Below are positions 4,394 to 5,371 of a stretch of DNA of 5,371 nucleotides, in pieces; positions within the stretch are counted from its first letter, which is position 1, and every line of letters begins with the position of its first letter. A program made the position numbers and the translations under genes. Under the pieces are notes generated by a model. The model saw nothing but the letters and a program-made list of their open reading frames with translations, had not been told where the DNA came from and did no database searches. Source of the stretch: an uncultured Coriobacteriaceae bacterium (GTDB lineage Bacteria > Actinomycetota > Coriobacteriia > Coriobacteriales > QAMH01); NCBI GenBank assembly GCA_902783175.1, contig CACZQA010000175.1, positions 1-5,371 of the forward strand, written 5' to 3'.

Positions 4394-5371
4394 ATGGACA
4401 CCACGCAGAGAATCAAAGAGCTCGGATCTGCCTACGAGTCGGAGATCATCGAGCTGAGAAGGCACTTCCACCGTCATCCGGAAGTGGGGACGCACGAAGT
4501 GGCGACGTCTGCCTACATCCGCGGCATCCTCGCCCAGATGGGAATCGACTACCGACTCGTCGATGGCAAGCGCCCCGACAACGTGGACCACGAACTCGAG
4601 CGCTTCATCGGCACGGGCATCATCGCCACCATCAAGGGCACGGCAGAAGGCGCGTACGACGAGAACGGCGTGCCGGCAAAGCGCGTCGCACTGCGCACGG
4701 ACATGGATGCGCTCCACGTCGACGAGAAAACGGGATTTGACTACGCCTCGCTCAACGAAGGCGAGATGCACGCGTGCGGACACGACTGCCACATGGCCAT
4801 GATGCTCGGCGCCGCACACATCCTCAACAACATGCGCGACCAGATCAAAGGCGAAGTCCGCATCATCTTCCAGCCTGCCGAGGAAATCTCTCTCGGCGCG
4901 CGCGACATGATCGCCGCCGGGGCACTCGACGGCGTCGACGCCATCTATGGCGCTCATATCTGGACGGACCTGGACGCAGGCACGATCTCATGCGAGGCAG
5001 GCCCGCGTATGGCGAGCACGGACTGGTTCCGCATCGACATCGAGGGCGTGAGCGCGCACGGCGCGCAGCCTCATGAGGGCGTGGACGCCATCGTCGTCGC
5101 GGCAGAAATGGTCACGACGCTGCAGGTGCTCGTAAGCCGCGACATCTCGCCTTTCGAGCCTGTCGTCGTCACTGTCGGCGAAATCCACGGAGGCACGGCA
5201 CGCAACGTCATGGCGGGCTCCGCCTACCTGACGGGCACGGTGCGCGCATGGGACAAGAAGACGCGCGACGAGCTACCAGAGCGCATGGAGCGCATCGTCC
5301 GCAAGGTCGCAGGCGCGTTCCAGGCCAAGGAGAAGTTCACGTACGAAGCGGGAAACCCCAACCTCATCAAC
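4394..5371 (+). CDS. M20D-type metallo-amidohydrolase (N-acyl amino acid / hippurate hydrolase-like), 3' end outside window
   Basis: The frame is open from ATG 4394 through the last base: 326 codons with no stop. The family cleaves N-acyl bonds, releasing an amino acid from conjugates such as N-acetyl, hippurate or auxin-type amides; it acts in the cytoplasm. Visible motifs are LRRHFHRHPEVG (21-32), RTDMDAL (101-107), HACGHDCH (126-133), FQPAEE (159-164), GAHIW (186-190) and SAHGAQPHEGVDAI (220-233), the last in the dimerisation lid domain. Predicted metal ligands are C128, H130, E164 and H188, with E163 as catalytic base; the final ligand, a His near the C terminus, lies beyond the window. 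The Cys in HACGH places it in the M20D subgroup (YxeP and plant IAA-amino acid hydrolases). Residues about 57-95 are longer than in YxeP, with two small insertions. It probably shares a transcript with thrH. Substrate is unknown; diaminopimelate-type deacylation is a possible alternative. Confidence 0.92.
   Translation, partial: MDTTQRIKELGSAYESEIIELRRHFHRHPEVGTHEVATSAYIRGILAQMGIDYRLVDGKRPDNVDHELERFIGTGIIATIKGTAEGAYDENGVPAKRVALRTDMDALHVDEKTGFDYASLNEGEMHACGHDCHMAMMLGAAHILNNMRDQIKGEVRIIFQPAEEISLGARDMIAAGALDGVDAIYGAHIWTDLDAGTISCEAGPRMASTDWFRIDIEGVSAHGAQPHEGVDAIVVAAEMVTTLQVLVSRDISPFEPVVVTVGEIHGGTARNVMAGSAYLTGTVRAWDKKTRDELPERMERIVRKVAGAFQAKEKFTYEAGNPNLIN

Noticed and set aside
4334..4957. Open frame on the - strand opposite the amidohydrolase
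   Set aside because: It lies opposite clear M20D motifs on the + strand and resembles no known protein; it also runs into the end of thrH.
1..5371. CRISPR array, mobile element ends, tRNA or rRNA genes
   Set aside because: I saw no regularly spaced repeats, no transposase or integrase motifs, and no cloverleaf-like or rRNA-like stretches; the gaps between genes are all about 110 bases or less.

Overview
This window carries six protein-coding genes, all on the + strand. The first is cut by the left edge and the last by the right edge. It is densely coding: the gaps are about 40 to 110 bases, and no stretch over 300 bases lacks a gene. I see no tRNA, rRNA, insertion sequence, phage gene or CRISPR array. 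The high GC content, strong preference for G or C at third codon positions, purine-rich ribosome sites and enzyme repertoire suggest a high-GC Gram-positive bacterium. A gut-type actinomycete such as a member of the Coriobacteriia is my best guess, but this is inference; no marker gene is present.

Layout: (1) the C-terminal part of a glycoside hydrolase family 3 enzyme (to 1250); (2) a beta-class carbonic anhydrase with an extra acidic N-terminal domain of about 100 residues (1340-2197); (3) a polytopic membrane protein that looks like the ferric-reductase/MsrQ-type heme membrane fold, with Gln at two expected heme-ligand positions (about 2271-3161); (4) a COG0720 pterin enzyme, QueD-like, whose CENLHGH motif satisfies both the QueD pattern and the folate-bypass (PTPS-III) pattern (3270-3695); (5) ThrH, a HAD-family phosphoserine phosphatase/homoserine phosphotransferase (3751-4353); (6) the N-terminal 326 codons of an M20D-type amidohydrolase (4394 to the window end).

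The genes do not form one obvious pathway and read like a chromosomal housekeeping/accessory stretch. thrH and the amidohydrolase lie 40 bp apart and could be co-transcribed; a good -10 box (TATAAT) lies just after queD and probably drives them. Two leaders contain notable inverted repeats. A 10-bp perfect repeat ends just before the ATG of the membrane protein and competes with a second hairpin. An 8-bp perfect repeat covers the ribosome-binding site of queD. Both could be cis-regulatory RNA structures or operators.

I do not see a clearly new multi-gene system. The most interesting points are the dual-motif QueD, the heme-ligand substitutions, the carbonic anhydrase N-terminal domain and the two structured leaders.
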